In this document: positions 46,676-56,394 of the stretch, piece by piece
Layout: every line of letters starts with the position of its first letter
How positions within the stretch are numbered: the first letter of the stretch is position 1
NCBI GenBank assembly: GCA_036365145.1
Contig: JAEOAD010000699.1
Coordinates: 10,575,001-10,639,000, forward strand
DNA length: 64,000 bases
Source: Orientallactaga sibirica
Lineage: Eukaryota > Chordata > Mammalia > Rodentia > Dipodidae
Direction: 5' to 3'
Translations under genes and position numbers: made by a program
Notes under the pieces: generated by a model
Told to the model about the DNA's origin: nothing
Seen by the model: only the letters and a program-made list of their open reading frames with translations
The model's database searches: none

Positions 46676-46823
46676 GGAGCTCCAGGGCCTTCAGCCACTG
46701 CAAACGAACTCCAGACGCATATGCCCCTTGTACATCTGCCTTACATGGGTCCTGGAGAATCAAACCAGGATCATTTGGCTTTGCAGGCAAATGCCTTAAC
46801 CACTAAGCTATTTCTCCAACCCA
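46582..46823 (-). repeat. DIP-like SINE, short form, 15-bp TSD
   Basis: GAATAGATTATTTTT at 46567-46581 and 46824-46838. The (TTTA)n tail and an (AC)(AG)n expansion (46631-46672) replace the usual CT tract. Head ends CTAAGCTATTTCTCCAACCC. Confidence 0.95.
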
Positions 46824-46838
46824 GAATAGATTATTTTT

Positions 46839-47369
46839 GAAAATGATGAATCTGGATTGTGGACCAGAGCTGGTTGAGAACCTGGAAAAGAAATGAACAA
46901 AAGCCATGGGTTGACCAGGTAGGATTATGGTCAATTTATTTATTTTTTTGTTTGTTTTAATTTATGCTACTTCTATTGATACAGAACATTTTCCTAAGTT
47001 TTTCTTATGTTGCCTTTGGCAAGGCCACAATGGTTCTGAAGACTTTAGAGCCATATACCACTAGCCCACAGTTTCCGTGCTTGTACATTCAACCAACTTG
47101 GGTTAGAAAAACAAAACGAAACCAAATAAAAAAAAAAACCTTTAAAAAATCATATCTGCACTGATATGTGGAAACAAAGCTCCCCTCTCAGTGTTCCTTG
47201 TGTTCTCGCGTGATACACGCAGCATTGTTATACAGGAAGATCAACATGGAATGACCTTGGTTTAAAGATGGATATTACTGTTAAATCAGGTCTCAGAAGG
47301 ACCACAGCTACATTTTTAAAGTCTACCACAGGACCATGCACCCTCCTCCCATACCATGTGTGTTAGCTG
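46839..47369. other. Unassigned sequence
   Basis: T-rich at 46935-46965. No gene recognised. Confidence 0.4.
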
Positions 47370-47870
47370 GCTTTTACTAGGCCAAACTGAAGTAGTTTCC
47401 TGAAACAATTTTTTTTCCAAGTAGGTCTCACTCTAGCTCAGGCTGACCTGGAATTCACAATGTACTCCAGGCTGGCATCGAACTCATGGCGATCCTCCTA
47501 CCTCTGCCTCCTGAGTGCTGGGATAAAAGGCATGCACCACCACACCCAGCTGAAACCATTTTTTTTTTTGACCTCTGCTCACCTTCTGCACAAGGGACCC
47601 TTCCCTCTAAGCTAACAAAAGATTGGACCAAATGCGACCCCACTCCCATAGCCACCTTAACATCTGCCAGCACCAATCATAATTCCTAGCTTACAGTGAT
47701 GTAATTACAGACTCCCCTTGCAGTTCAAAACTATAAATACAACCATCATTTTGTCAAACTGTTGTGCACATTCTCAAGACTGCTTGTATCTGTGTTTGCC
47801 CAGATTGCAATTTTAATTAGCCCCAAACAAATGTAATTTGCTTTGTCCTAAGTACATTTCATTCTCCATG
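47370..47870 (+). repeat. Possible ancient ERV-type LTR
   Basis: Starts near TGTTAGCTGGCTTTTACTAG. It has a TATA-like ACTATAAATAC at 47730-47740 and TTTGCCCAGATTGCAATTTT at about 47797-47816, in the order expected of an LTR promoter and poly(A) region. The right end is unclear. A B1 sits inside. Family not named. Confidence 0.35.
47410..47550 (-). repeat. B1 SINE
   Basis: Poly-T then GGTCTCACTCTAGCTCAGGC to GCATGCACCACCACACCCAG. TGAAACAATT and TGAAACCATT flank it. Confidence 0.94.
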
Positions 47871-47871
47871 T

Positions 47872-47948
47872 ACAACTATTCACATGGCATTTATATGGCT
47901 TTAGGTATTATAAATAATCTAGAGGTGATTTAGAGTAGATATTGAGGA
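47872..47948 (+). repeat. MER2-like fragment
   Basis: AACTATTCACATGGCATTTA and AGGTATTATAAATAATCTAG are the central part of a MER2-like element. The ends are missing. Confidence 0.7.
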
Positions 47949-48566
47949 CACAAATGGAAACATTCCTGTCATATCCATCTAAGATAAAGCCACAAGGCCA
48001 CAAAAAAAGAGCTTGGGTCCAAAGGATTGTTAGAGAAACTGCCCTGCTAGGCCAATCCAGCAAAGCGGTCAGCTTTATCTTTCAGACCATATTATTTTTA
48101 TTTTTTCTTAGAGCTCACCACAGAACTGCCAAGCATGGTCTGAGGCAGCTGCATAGGCACTGCCGTCCTCCTCCCTCAGCTTGCAAGGGCAATCAAGCAG
48201 TTCCACAGCTTTCTCAGTCTTCCTATCCCACTCCTTGCCTGTCCTTTGTCCTCTGGACATATGAACCCCACCTTTGCCTGTACAAGTGTGCTGTCTGCTC
48301 TCCTAGTCTTCATTTCCAAAGAAAAGTTCAGCTGTTGGAGATCCTTCTCTATGTTTTTGCTTTTGACAAAGTGTAGGGTGAGTGTGCACAAATTATATGT
48401 AAAAACTCCAGCTTTTATATAAAGAATTTGAGTGTCAGGATACAGAAGGTCCTAGGATCAATCCCCTTCAGATAGCAAAGTGACTGTCATTCTGCACACA
48501 CATCACCACAGTTCCAGACTCCATACTTTGCTCTGTGTGTGGGCATTATTTTGGTTGGTTAGCTTT
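47949..48566. other. Unassigned sequence
   Basis: A 144-codon plus frame (47942-48376) has no recognised domain and begins in MER2-derived sequence. Probably chance. Confidence 0.45.
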
Positions 48567-48770
48567 TTTTTTTTTATTTATTTGAGACAGAGAGAGGGAG
48601 AGAGAGAATGAGAATGAAAATGGGGGCACCAGGGCCTCCAGCCACTGCAAACGAACTTCAGATGCATGCGCTGCCATGTGCATCTGGCTTACGTGAGACC
48701 TGGAGAATTGAACTGGGGTCCTTAGGTTTCACAGGCATGCACCTTAACCACTAAGCCATCTCTCCAGCCC
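48567..48770 (-). repeat. DIP-like SINE, short form, 16-bp TSD
   Basis: TTGGTTGGTTAGCTTT at 48551-48566 and 48771-48786. Poly-T/TTTATTTATTTGAGACAG at the left, head ending CTAAGCCATCTCTCCAGCCC. Confidence 0.96.
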
Positions 48771-48786
48771 TTGGTTGGTTAGCTTT

Positions 48787-49087
48787 AACACAACTAGGCA
48801 GGCAGGTTTGGTTTAGCATGTTGATATGGACATAGCAGATGAGGGGACAAGAGTCATCTTTTCCTTTCCTACAAAAGTCAAATATACGTTCATAGAGGAT
48901 AGGCTCTCATGCCAGTTTCTGGACACCGATGGTGGCTTGAACACATGACTTTTTCTCTTCTCCCTCTCCTGAAAGCCTACCACACCATAGTAAAGAGATA
49001 GCAGGAAAGGACAAGACAGAGAACAAGGCTTTGGAAGCTGGAAAGCAAATGAAAGGCAAATCTGACAGTGTGGAAAGCTGATGTCTG
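48787..49087. other. Unassigned sequence
   Basis: No gene or repeat recognised. Confidence 0.4.
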
Positions 49088-49249
49088 TGTCATTCCTATC
49101 ACAATGTCCCTCTAAGATAACTAAGCTTCACTACCATTCCTGCTGTAACATCCCTGTAAGGTAACTGAGCTTCAGTGCCATTTCTATCACAGCAGCCCTG
49201 TAAGACAGCCGAGCTTCTGTGCCATTCCTGTTGCAACATCCTGATACAG
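49088..49249. repeat. 44-bp minisatellite, about 3.7 units
   Basis: Units at 49088-49131, 49132-49175, 49176-49219 and a partial unit at 49220-49249. Each starts TGYCATT/TACCATT, has CCCTSTAAG in the middle and ends GAGCTTC or AAGCTTC. All full units are exactly 44 bp, and they differ from each other by substitutions only. Confidence 0.88.
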
Positions 49250-49894
49250 TTGTTTGCTCCAAATACTTCAGGACAGGAGGATATAGGAGGCTAGTGTTAG
49301 GGAAGCAGTTGGACTTAGGGAAAGGAAAATAGATGCAATTGCTTCTCCAGAACTTTTCAAATAGCCTCCTACATGGGATTCTGGAAATGTCTTCTTAGGA
49401 ATCAGAAGGCCCAAGAATAGAGATCTGAGAGTTTTGATGTCAGATTCCCAAGCCAGATCCCACTGCTAAGAACCCCTCCTCCATGCTGAGAATCCCCCTC
49501 ATCGTCCTCTGTGAAGTATACTCAGCCTCCCCTTGTCTTCTGTTCATCTTCCATACCTTCCTTCCTCGACAAACTGGGAGCTAAGGCTGTTGCTGCCCAT
49601 GGACCAGTCTAAGCCCCTAATGTCTTCCCAGGGTAGTCATCTTCTTTTGTCAAACACAGATCTTCCAATCAGCCTAGAAAAGTCCACCAAGTCTCTTCCA
49701 TCTTAGGACTTCAATGTGTGTCCAAAGCCAATGCTTTACCTCTTGTCCCCTTTTCAGTCAAATGTTCCCAGTGTCCACTAGCTGTTCAGCCCTCTCCATA
49801 TGACCTTCCACCTCACAGCTCCACAACAGATGCTGCCATGTACTTTTCTGTTGCTTGGCAGCAGCACTCCACTAACTAGCACCTTACAAAATAC
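49250..49894. other. Unassigned sequence
   Basis: C/T-rich prose-like sequence. May be an L2-type relic, but I cannot show it. Confidence 0.35.
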
Positions 49895-50252
49895 TCCTGT
49901 GATGGTGGCAACCCTCAGTGCCCCTCTAAGGCTCATATGCTAACAGACTGTTATCCTGTGACACTATTGGGAGGTGGAGGAACCTTTGGGTGCTGGATAC
50001 TACTAGGAGAAGGCTGGGTCACTGGAAGAATGCCCTTAAAGGGAACATTGCCTCTCTATCTCTCTCTCTTTCTCTCCCGTTCTATTTCCCTCTCTCCCTT
50101 TTTCTTTTCTTCCCTCTTTTCCTGACCACCAAGAAGTGCAAAACTCTCTCTATTATGATGTTCTGCCTTGTTTGGCCCAGAAGTAATGGAATCAACCAAC
50201 AATTGACTGAAACCTCTTAAACTGTGAGTTAAAATAAGTCTTTCTTATAAGT

Positions 50253-50688
50253 AGTTTGTTGTGGTTCTTGGGATTGAACCTATGACCTCACACTGCAGGG
50301 TGAAAGCTCTACTACTGGCCTAAACCCCAGACTTATTCTTTTTATTTTATTTTTAAATTTATTTGAGAGAGATAAAGAGGCAGGGGGTAGAGGATGTACA
50401 CTCCAGGGCATCTAGCCCCTGCAAACAAACTCCAGATGCATGTGTCATCTAGTGCATCTGGCTTATGTCAGTACTGGGGAATCAACCTGGGTCCTTATGC
50501 TTTGCAGGCAAGTGTCTTAACTGCTGAGCCATCTCTCCAGTCCTTTTTTTGTTTTGCTTTGAAATTGCCTCACTACGTGAGCCATGCTAGTTTTGAAATC
50601 ATTCTGTACCCAGGCAACCCTTGAACTTGTAATCCTCCTGTCTCAGGATCCTCAATAGCTGAGGTTTGGGTTCTGCGCCATGCCTATC
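50253..50688 (-). repeat. B1-dID-like SINE split by a DIP-like SINE
   Basis: On the minus strand a B1-like part (50688-50550) precedes an ID-like part (GGTTCAATCCCAAGAACC at about 50265-50285, reverse strand). That is the B1-then-ID order. It is flanked by the 10-bp duplication TCTTATAAGT. Confidence 0.6.
50342..50544 (-). repeat. DIP-like SINE
   Basis: TTTATTTGAGAGAGATAAAG at the left, CTAGTGCATCTGGCTTATGT, head ending GAGCCATCTCTCCAGTCC. It inserted within the older composite SINE. Confidence 0.88.
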
Positions 50689-50745
50689 TCTTATAAGTTA
50701 TCTCAGGTATTTATTTTATCACAGCAATGAATACCAACCCTCACA

Positions 50746-51370
50746 ACCCTCTTCCCTAGGCTCCCTAGCATCTAGTTCTCACAATTTTTCTCCTGCACCA
50801 CAGACCACTTCTCCATTTCCTTTCTTGAATGACCCTTCTCTAGTCAACTGAAAACCATGTTTAGTTGAAGGCATTCTGCATTTTCACTCTGCACTCTCCT
50901 TGGGTGATCCTAATCATTCAGTTCTCAGAGGTGTGTCTCCTGCGCAGACCTCTCCCTTATGTCACGATTATCCTAGGAGATGGGGGCACCTTCAGCTAAG
51001 GGCATCTAAGCCTGAACTCACCATTTCCTCTCCAAGCTCGTTCCTCCAAAGCCCTCCTGGTCAATGGCCAACATCTATAATCACTCAGATTAAACACCAG
51101 GAGTCATCTTGGACTCCCTTTCCTTCACTTCTCTCACGAAGCCTTGCTAACTCTTGTTGTTATCTACATCCAAGACATATCACAGGTCTACCTCTTGGTC
51201 TATCTCCACACCCACCATAGCCCAACCCCATTGTCCCTTGTCTCCTGACTTCATCCTGGACCTGCTCCAGCTGCTCCAGAGGTTGTCCATTGCTTCTAGG
51301 ACAGAAGAAAATCCTTAACTTAGCCTCCAAGGTATGATATACAGTCCCTCCAGCTTCCATTCTAGCCATT
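50746..51370 (+). repeat. LINE2 (L2) coding relic
   Basis: AGGAGTCATCTTGGACTCCC, TATCTACATCCAAGACATAT, CATTGCTTCTAGGACAGAAG and AAATCCTTAACTTAGCCTCC follow the order of the L2 reverse-transcriptase 3' region. Ancient and full of stops. The part left of 51040 is less certain. Confidence 0.65.
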
Positions 51371-51382
51371 CTTTTGTTTGTT

Positions 51383-51387
51383 TGTTT

Positions 51388-51421
<34 letters not shown>

Positions 51422-51537
51422 AGTTAGGGTCTCACTCTAGCCAAGTCTGACCTGAAATTCACTATATAGTCTCAGGTGATCCTCCTATCTCTGCGTCTCC
51501 AGTGCTGAGATTAAAGGTGTGCGCCACCATGCCTGGC
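51383..51537 (-). repeat. B1 SINE in the pseudogene's A-rich end
   Basis: A poly-T run of over 30 bases, GGTCTCACTCTAGCCAAGTC to GCGCCACCATGCCTGGC. TSD CTTTTGTTTGTT (51371-51382) and CTTTTTGTTTGTT (51538-51550). The target is the oligo(A) tail of the adjacent processed pseudogene. Confidence 0.94.
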
Positions 51538-51539
51538 CT

Positions 51540-53030
51540 TTTTGTTTGTTTAAATAAACAAGTTTATTTGGAACTTTTGTCGTCTTACATAATTAACCTA
51601 AAAACTTCAATAGGATAAATTTAAAAACCATTTGGAAGGCCATCTCTCTATAAAAGCCATTTTCCCAGGACAGTAACCAGATGTAACCCTAACCCTATAC
51701 CATTTTAACTGGCAGAGGTCCAAGAAGCTGGAGCTATGCTCCTCTCCCACACATTCACACTAAATTCCACAAGGAACCTTGAATTGTTTCCTTAGGAAGG
51801 GGGGAGGGGAAACACCAAAGCTACTTCTGAGACCACAGCACAATGAAAAGCTGCCCTAACTAGTTTAGAATATTAGTAACAGATGCTGGCGTGAGTAACT
51901 TGTTTACTCTAGAGCTCTATTAAATAAAATCCCTCCATTAGTGTATTATCAACTAGAGGGTTAGTGAACATGTGGCAGAATGTGGACTTATGCAAGGTAT
52001 AGTTAGAAAAAAAACACAACTGGACCCTATATTATACACACCTTAATGACAAGATCCCCCACCACTTGTGAATGCAAAACATTTAATTTAAAAATGTTGA
52101 CACTACTATATATATAATAGCTATTAGAAAAGTACATCGTGTATTCTGTAGCAGCCAGACTTCCTTTTTTCTTTTTTTAAGGAAACTGTAAATCATACTG
52201 TGGTTAAGACTTGTATATTCAACCTTTGAGAAAGCCCACATTCTATCACAGTGATGTGTGATCAGACTTAACAGCCCCTATTGTTAAGCACTTGGATCAA
52301 GTCATAACTAGTTTTGTTGCAAATGGACTCTGTACACATTTATTTATCAATTCTAACTACCCAACAAGTCATAAACGTACAGAAATATGCATCATGACAA
52401 CAGGAAACACCATCTGTCCCTCTGCATATGAGCAACTCACCACCCCTGAGCCACAGTGCTCATCGCTGAAGTCCGTGAACAGTCACTTTTCACGTTCATC
52501 CCGAGTGAGAGATGGAATGACTTAAGCACAAATGCAACATATTATAAACAATTTCTTACAAAAGTCACAAATTAAATCAAAGTATTTTACAGAATTTACT
52601 AGAAAATGCCATGAAAACTGCTTTCATTTAAGCTCTCCCTCCCCGAATCCAGAAAACCCCTTGGATGTCTTTGGCATGATGTAACTCTTGATGTGGATGG
52701 CACACAGATTAATGTCTTCAAACAAGCCCCCAGGTAGCTTCGCTGGCCTCCTGAAGCGCGCCAGTGGCTGCCCTCTGAAACCTCAAGTCGGTCTTGAAGT
52801 CCTGGGCGATCTGTCTCACGAACTCTGGAAGGGCAGCTCGCGCTTGAGCAGCTCGGTGGATGCCTGGTCCCGAGCCTGTAGCCGTGAGATGTCTTCACCC
52901 CGCAGGTAGAGGGAGCGCTCTTCCTGGCAGCATCTGCGGACTGCTGCGGGTGGGGAGGTTCCCACCAGTGGACGGAGGAGCAGTGGGCTTGGTTTGGGCC
53001 ATTTTCTTTCACCCAAAGCCGTTTCTCCGT
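51540..53030 (-). pseudogene. H3f3b: Processed pseudogene of histone H3.3 (H3f3b type)
   Basis: Intronless minus-strand retrocopy carrying coding sequence and a long 3' UTR. The ATG is at 53002-53000 in the context GAAAGAAAATGGCCCAAAC, and the TAA at 52630-52628 follows GGGAGAGCT. The ATG-to-stop span is 375 nt; intact H3.3 needs 411 nt, so there is a net loss of 36 nt spread over several deletions and frameshifts. Recognisable peptides fall in different frames: ARKSAPST...GVK, whose Ser marks H3.3 rather than H3.1, and [21 protein letters not shown]. and LCAIH. The Lys-rich N-terminal tail is badly damaged, so no functional histone can be made. The 3' UTR (52627 to about 51556) reads GCAGTTTTCATGGCATTTTC and GTGACTGTTCACGGACTTCA. 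It ends after an AATAAA signal at 51568-51563 and an A-rich tail. The 3' UTR identifies the H3f3b rather than the H3f3a transcript, from memory of those transcripts. Confidence 0.92.
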
Positions 53031-53040
53031 TTCTCTGATC

Positions 53041-53314
53041 TGTGTTAAGAGTCCAGCAAAGACCTGCAGTCACCAGGCAAAATGGCAGCGCTACTCCAAG
53101 AACAACCAACAGCTTTGCCCACATTTCTTCATTTACTGCTTCTGGGCCATTGTATGTGCTGCTTCCTCTGCACCCCAGTGTTCACTATGCCAATTCTCAT
53201 TCCCGTTTGAATTTGTTGTGTCAGGCAGGGATGGTGTCTTCACCACTGGACTATGTGTAATGAAGAGAGAGGACTCCCATCTCGTTCAATGACGCCATCT
53301 CCATATTGACCCGC
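53041..53314. other. Unassigned sequence
   Basis: Flank of the pseudogene. Part may be its 5' UTR, but the boundary and TSD were not identified. Confidence 0.4.
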
Positions 53315-53750
53315 TGTGGTTTAGAGGTGGTTTAGGTGGGTGCCTGAAAGTTACACATGGACTCCCAATATGGTGATGCCAACAGCTAGATGCACTGTTC
53401 AGAGGAAGAGCCTCAGGTGCTCTCCCCTGAAGGGATAAATGCATTTCTCAAAGCACTGCTATTAGTCCTAGTGAGAGTTAGTTTTACAGTGTAAGCTTCA
53501 TTGGCCCTGAATCCTTTTGCCTTCCTTTCTCATCAAGTGACTGCTCTCTTCCTTTTTCTCTGTCTCTCCCACTGTCATGCTGGCCTATGTTGTGATGCAG
53601 CAAGAAGGCCCTCACTAGAGGCCAAACTGATGGGACCATCTGACCTTGGACAGATCTGTGACCTGAATAAATCTCTTTTCTGTATTACTTAACCATCCTC
53701 AGGTTTTTTTTTTTTTATAGCAATGGAAAATAGGCCAATAGACTACCACA
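53315..53750 (+). mobile_element. MaLR-type LTR
   Basis: TGTGGTTTAGAGGTGGTTTA to AATAGACTACCACA. It includes TGATGCAGCAAGAAGGCCCT, GAATAAATCTCTTTTCTGTA (poly(A) signal) and CTCAGGTTTTTTT...ATAGCAATGG, as in MST/THE1-like LTRs. The flanking 5-mers do not match, so the TSD has decayed. Confidence 0.78.
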
Positions 53751-53786
53751 GGGTACAGAATATAATGTGTTCAATAAATATTTTTT

Positions 53787-54004
53787 AAATATAATTTATT
53801 TATTTACTTATTTGAGAGAGAGAAAGAGGCAGAGAGAGAGAGTAAGAGAGAATGGGCACATCAGGGCCTCCAGCCACTGCAAACAAACTCCAGGCTCATG
53901 TACCCCCTTGTGCATCTGGCTTAAGTGGGTCCTGGAAAGTCGAACCATGATCCTTTGGCTTTGCAGGCGGACGCCTTAACTGATAAGCCATCTCTCCAGC
54001 CACG
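53787..54004 (-). repeat. DIP-like SINE with a 24-bp TSD
   Basis: The duplicated target (53763-53786 and 54005-54028) begins TAATGTGTTCAATAAATA and ends in six T. The SINE runs from TTTATTTATTTACTTATTTG to a head ending TAAGCCATCTCTCCAGCC. Confidence 0.96.
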
Positions 54005-54028
54005 TAATGTGTTCAATAAATATTTTTT

Positions 54029-54328
54029 TGCTCGTGTGTATATAATGTGGTGTGTGTGCACCCATATGCTCGCCTGCAGCAGAACATCACACCTCCCACG
54101 GGTCTTGTTTTAAGCCAGTCTCTTTACTGATTCCAGAGCTTGCAGGGCTCCAACAATTCTTAGGTCTCTGTTCCCCTGTGAGACTAGGGTTACAAGCATT
54201 CATGGCCATGCCCAGCTGTTTATTGGGATCTAGACATTCAAATTCTGGCAGTCTCAGACCCTCTCAGGGCCCCTCATGTTTGCACAGGAAACACACTTAC
54301 TTAAACGCTGGCCCATCTCTCCAGCCCT
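54029..54328 (-). repeat. B4/RSINE-type SINE sharing the same target
   Basis: GTGTGTGTGCACCCATATGC tail at the left, head GCCCATCTCTCCAGCCC at the right. The right flank TCAATAAATATT (54329-54340) repeats the left flank, the same site used by the adjacent DIP-like SINE. Confidence 0.82.
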
Positions 54329-54433
54329 CAATAAATATTCTTAATATGTAATCATGAAAGTCACACTTGAATTCAAGAAGTCTTTCAAAGGACTCTCTCT
54401 CTCTCTTTTTTACATTTTTTTAAAAAGAAAGTT

Positions 54434-54600
54434 AAGCTAGGTGTGGTGGCACATGTTTTGAATCCCAGCACTCGGGAGGCAGAGGTAGGAGGATTGCCAT
54501 GAGTTCGAGGCCAGCCTGAGACTACATAATGAATTCTAGGTCAGCCTGCACTAGAGCAAGACCCTACCTAGAAAAAACAACCCCCAAAAAAACCCAAAAA
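54434..54600 (+). repeat. B1 SINE
   Basis: GCTAGGTGTGGTGGCACATG to GACCCTACCTAGAAAAAACA, A/C-rich tail. Confidence 0.92.
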
Positions 54601-54632
54601 ACAAAAAAACAAACAAAAACAAAAAACAAACC

Positions 54633-54766
54633 AGGTGTTGTGGTGCACGTCTTTACTCCCAGCACTTGGGAGGCAGACGTAGGAGGATTGCCATGAGTTC
54701 GAGGCCACCCTGAGAATACAGAGTGAATTCCAGGTCAGCCTGGACTAGAGTGGAACCCTACGTATG
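54633..54766 (+). repeat. B1 SINE
   Basis: CCAGGTGTTGTGGTGCACGT to GAGTGGAACCCTACG. It follows directly after the previous B1 tail in the same orientation and has lost its own tail. Confidence 0.9.
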
Positions 54767-55040
54767 CCCATATATGCTTGCCTACAGTGGAAATCATGTC
54801 AAGTGACTTGTTTCATTAGAATCTCTCTCTCTCCTCTCTTTCTCTTTTTAATGATTCTGGAGCTTTCAGTGTGCTGAAGATTCTCAGGTCTCTGTGCCCC
54901 TGTGGGATTGGGGTTATAGGTATGCTGCCACACCCAGCTGTTTTTTATGTAGAATCTGAATATTTGAACTTGGGCAGTCCCTGGGTCCCTCAGACCCTCA
55001 TGCTTGCTCAAGAACCACTGATAAATCTGTCGCCCTCAAA
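54767..55040 (-). repeat. B4/RSINE-type SINE
   Basis: Same subfamily as 54029-54328: both share AGGTCTCTGTNCCCCTGTG-like and CACACCCAGCTGTT-like blocks. A CT-rich run lies at 54822-54845. Confidence 0.7.
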
Positions 55041-55639
55041 TATTTAGTTTTGATTCTACAGTACTATGAGGGAAAAGAGAGAAGTATTGGAGTCTGGGTC
55101 ACCTTCACAAATATGCATTAGGTATTGTCAACAGTGCTGGGTTATCTTCTGCCCTTTTATCTCAATAGAAGGGAAAATGGGGAAATTTCATTTATAGCGT
55201 CTGAGATCCAATCAAATGCTGACTTGTCCTATGGCTTCTTCTCTTTGGTTACTAGGCTGTCCCTTAACCTGATTCAAGTTAATGGTAGGCTGTAAGTTAT
55301 AGACAAGTGGGTGCAACCTGTAATAGCACAATAGCTTGATTTTAGGTTCAGATACTAGGTCTGAATTAAAGGCGCATGACTGACTGCTAGTGATGCAATC
55401 TGAGCAGATGGTAATTTCTCTGAGCATGTGCAGGCCAGCCCCTGAGTGCCCAACCTTCCCCACCAGAGCCATGATTGTGCTGGTGAGGCCCAGGGGAAGC
55501 AGTTCTTGGGCTTTCTCCCGACCTGGGCTATTTTTGTGTACTCCCTAACATCTGTGGGTGGGAAAGACCCTTGCTATGGACAGAGTGTTTGTATTTCTCT
55601 TCCAAAGCTGTCTGTTGAAATGCTAATCCTCCATGGCAC
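55041..55639. other. Unassigned sequence
   Basis: No repeat or gene recognised. Opposite-strand short frames only. Confidence 0.4.
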
Positions 55640-55860
55640 AGTGTCTTCGTGTGTTTCATGCTGCTATAGCAGAATCCCTGAGAATGGAAAGTTTATAAAA
55701 ACACAAATTTCTTACGTAACAATTTTGAAGGCTGGGAGGTTCAAGGTCAAGGGTCTGAATCCTGGGAAGGTCTTCTGGCTTCATCTTTCCATTGTGTAAG
55801 ATGGGAGGCCAGAAGAACACACAAGAAAGAGAGCAAGGTGCTGCTGATCTCAACCTTTTC
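55640..55860 (-). repeat. MaLR (MLT1/MST-like) LTR relic
   Basis: GTGTTTCATGCTGCTATAGC, AATTTTGAAGGCTGGGAGGT and TCCATTGTGTAAGATGGGAG follow the reverse order of a MaLR LTR. Confidence 0.5.
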
Positions 55861-55892
55861 TCAGAACCTCTCTTATCATACTCACCCTTTTC

Positions 55893-55975
55893 AGCTGTGA
55901 GAAGTGACTTCTGAGGCCTGTGTCCTAAGGTCTGTGGTATTCTGTTATAGTAGCCCAAGCTACGCTATCCCCCAG
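55893..55975 (+). repeat. MLT1-like LTR 3' end
   Basis: AGCTGTGAGAAGTGACTTCT and TCTGTGGTATTCTGTTATAG match the forward 3' end of MLT1-type LTRs. It is opposite in orientation to the fragment just upstream. Confidence 0.5.
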
Positions 55976-56062
55976 TGCTCCTTCTGCAAGTCTGCATTGT
56001 ATTCTCCACAGTCTAGAGACTGTTCATCTCTCCCTGGATATCAATGTAGGACAGCTATTGAG

Positions 56063-56251
56063 GCTGGAAAGATGGCTCAGTAGTTAAAGGTGCTTGCTTT
56101 GCAAAGCCTTCAGGCCTGGGTTCACTTCCTACGCTACCCATGCAAAGCTGGATGCAGAAAGTAGCACAAGTGTCTGGAGTTCATTTGCAGGGACAAGAGG
56201 GCTCAGAGTTCGCATGCACACACACACGTGCAAATGAATAGTTTTTTTAAA
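56063..56251 (+). repeat. DIP/B2-superfamily SINE, old, 13-bp TSD
   Basis: GACAGCTATTGAG at 56050-56062 and 56252-56264. Head GCTGGAAAGATGGCTCAGTA, body CTGGAGTTCATTTGCAGGGA, CA-rich tail instead of the CT tract. Confidence 0.88.
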
Positions 56252-56269
56252 GACAGCTATTGAGTTTAC

Positions 56270-56386
56270 TATTTTTTTTGCTTGTTTGTTTTTTCATTAC
56301 ATAGACCAGACTAGCTAGGAATTGGTAATCCTCCTGCCTCAGCCTCCTGAGTGCTGGGATTACAGACATGTACCAACATGCCCAGT
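56270..56386 (-). repeat. B1 SINE, old
   Basis: Poly-T, AATCCTCCTGCCTCAGCCTC, GGGATTACAGACATGTACCA. TTGAGTTTA on both sides (56260-56268, about 56386-56394) partly overlaps the TSD of the preceding SINE. Confidence 0.82.
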
Positions 56387-56394
56387 TTTGAGTT

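Larger units (their letters stand above)
49895..50745 (+). mobile_element. MaLR-type LTR split by SINEs
   Basis: CACTATTGGGAGGTGGAGGA, GATGTTCTGCCTTGTTTGGC and GACTGAAACCTCTTAAACTG are followed by an AAAATAAG poly(A)-signal region. After the interruption it resumes CTCAGGTATTTATTTTATCA to CCCTCACA. TCTTATAAGT at 50243-50252 and 50689-50698 is the TSD of the inserted SINE. Confidence 0.75.

Noticed and set aside
51690..51706. Telomere-like CCCTAACCCTA
   Set aside because: Only about two units and located within the H3f3b-type 3' UTR. Not an interstitial telomeric repeat.
52816..53124. 102-codon minus-strand frame beginning with a hydrophobic, signal-like stretch
   Set aside because: Its C-terminal half ([12 protein letters not shown]) is H3.3 pseudogene sequence in one shifted frame. 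The hydrophobic start lies upstream of the retrocopy and is incidental.
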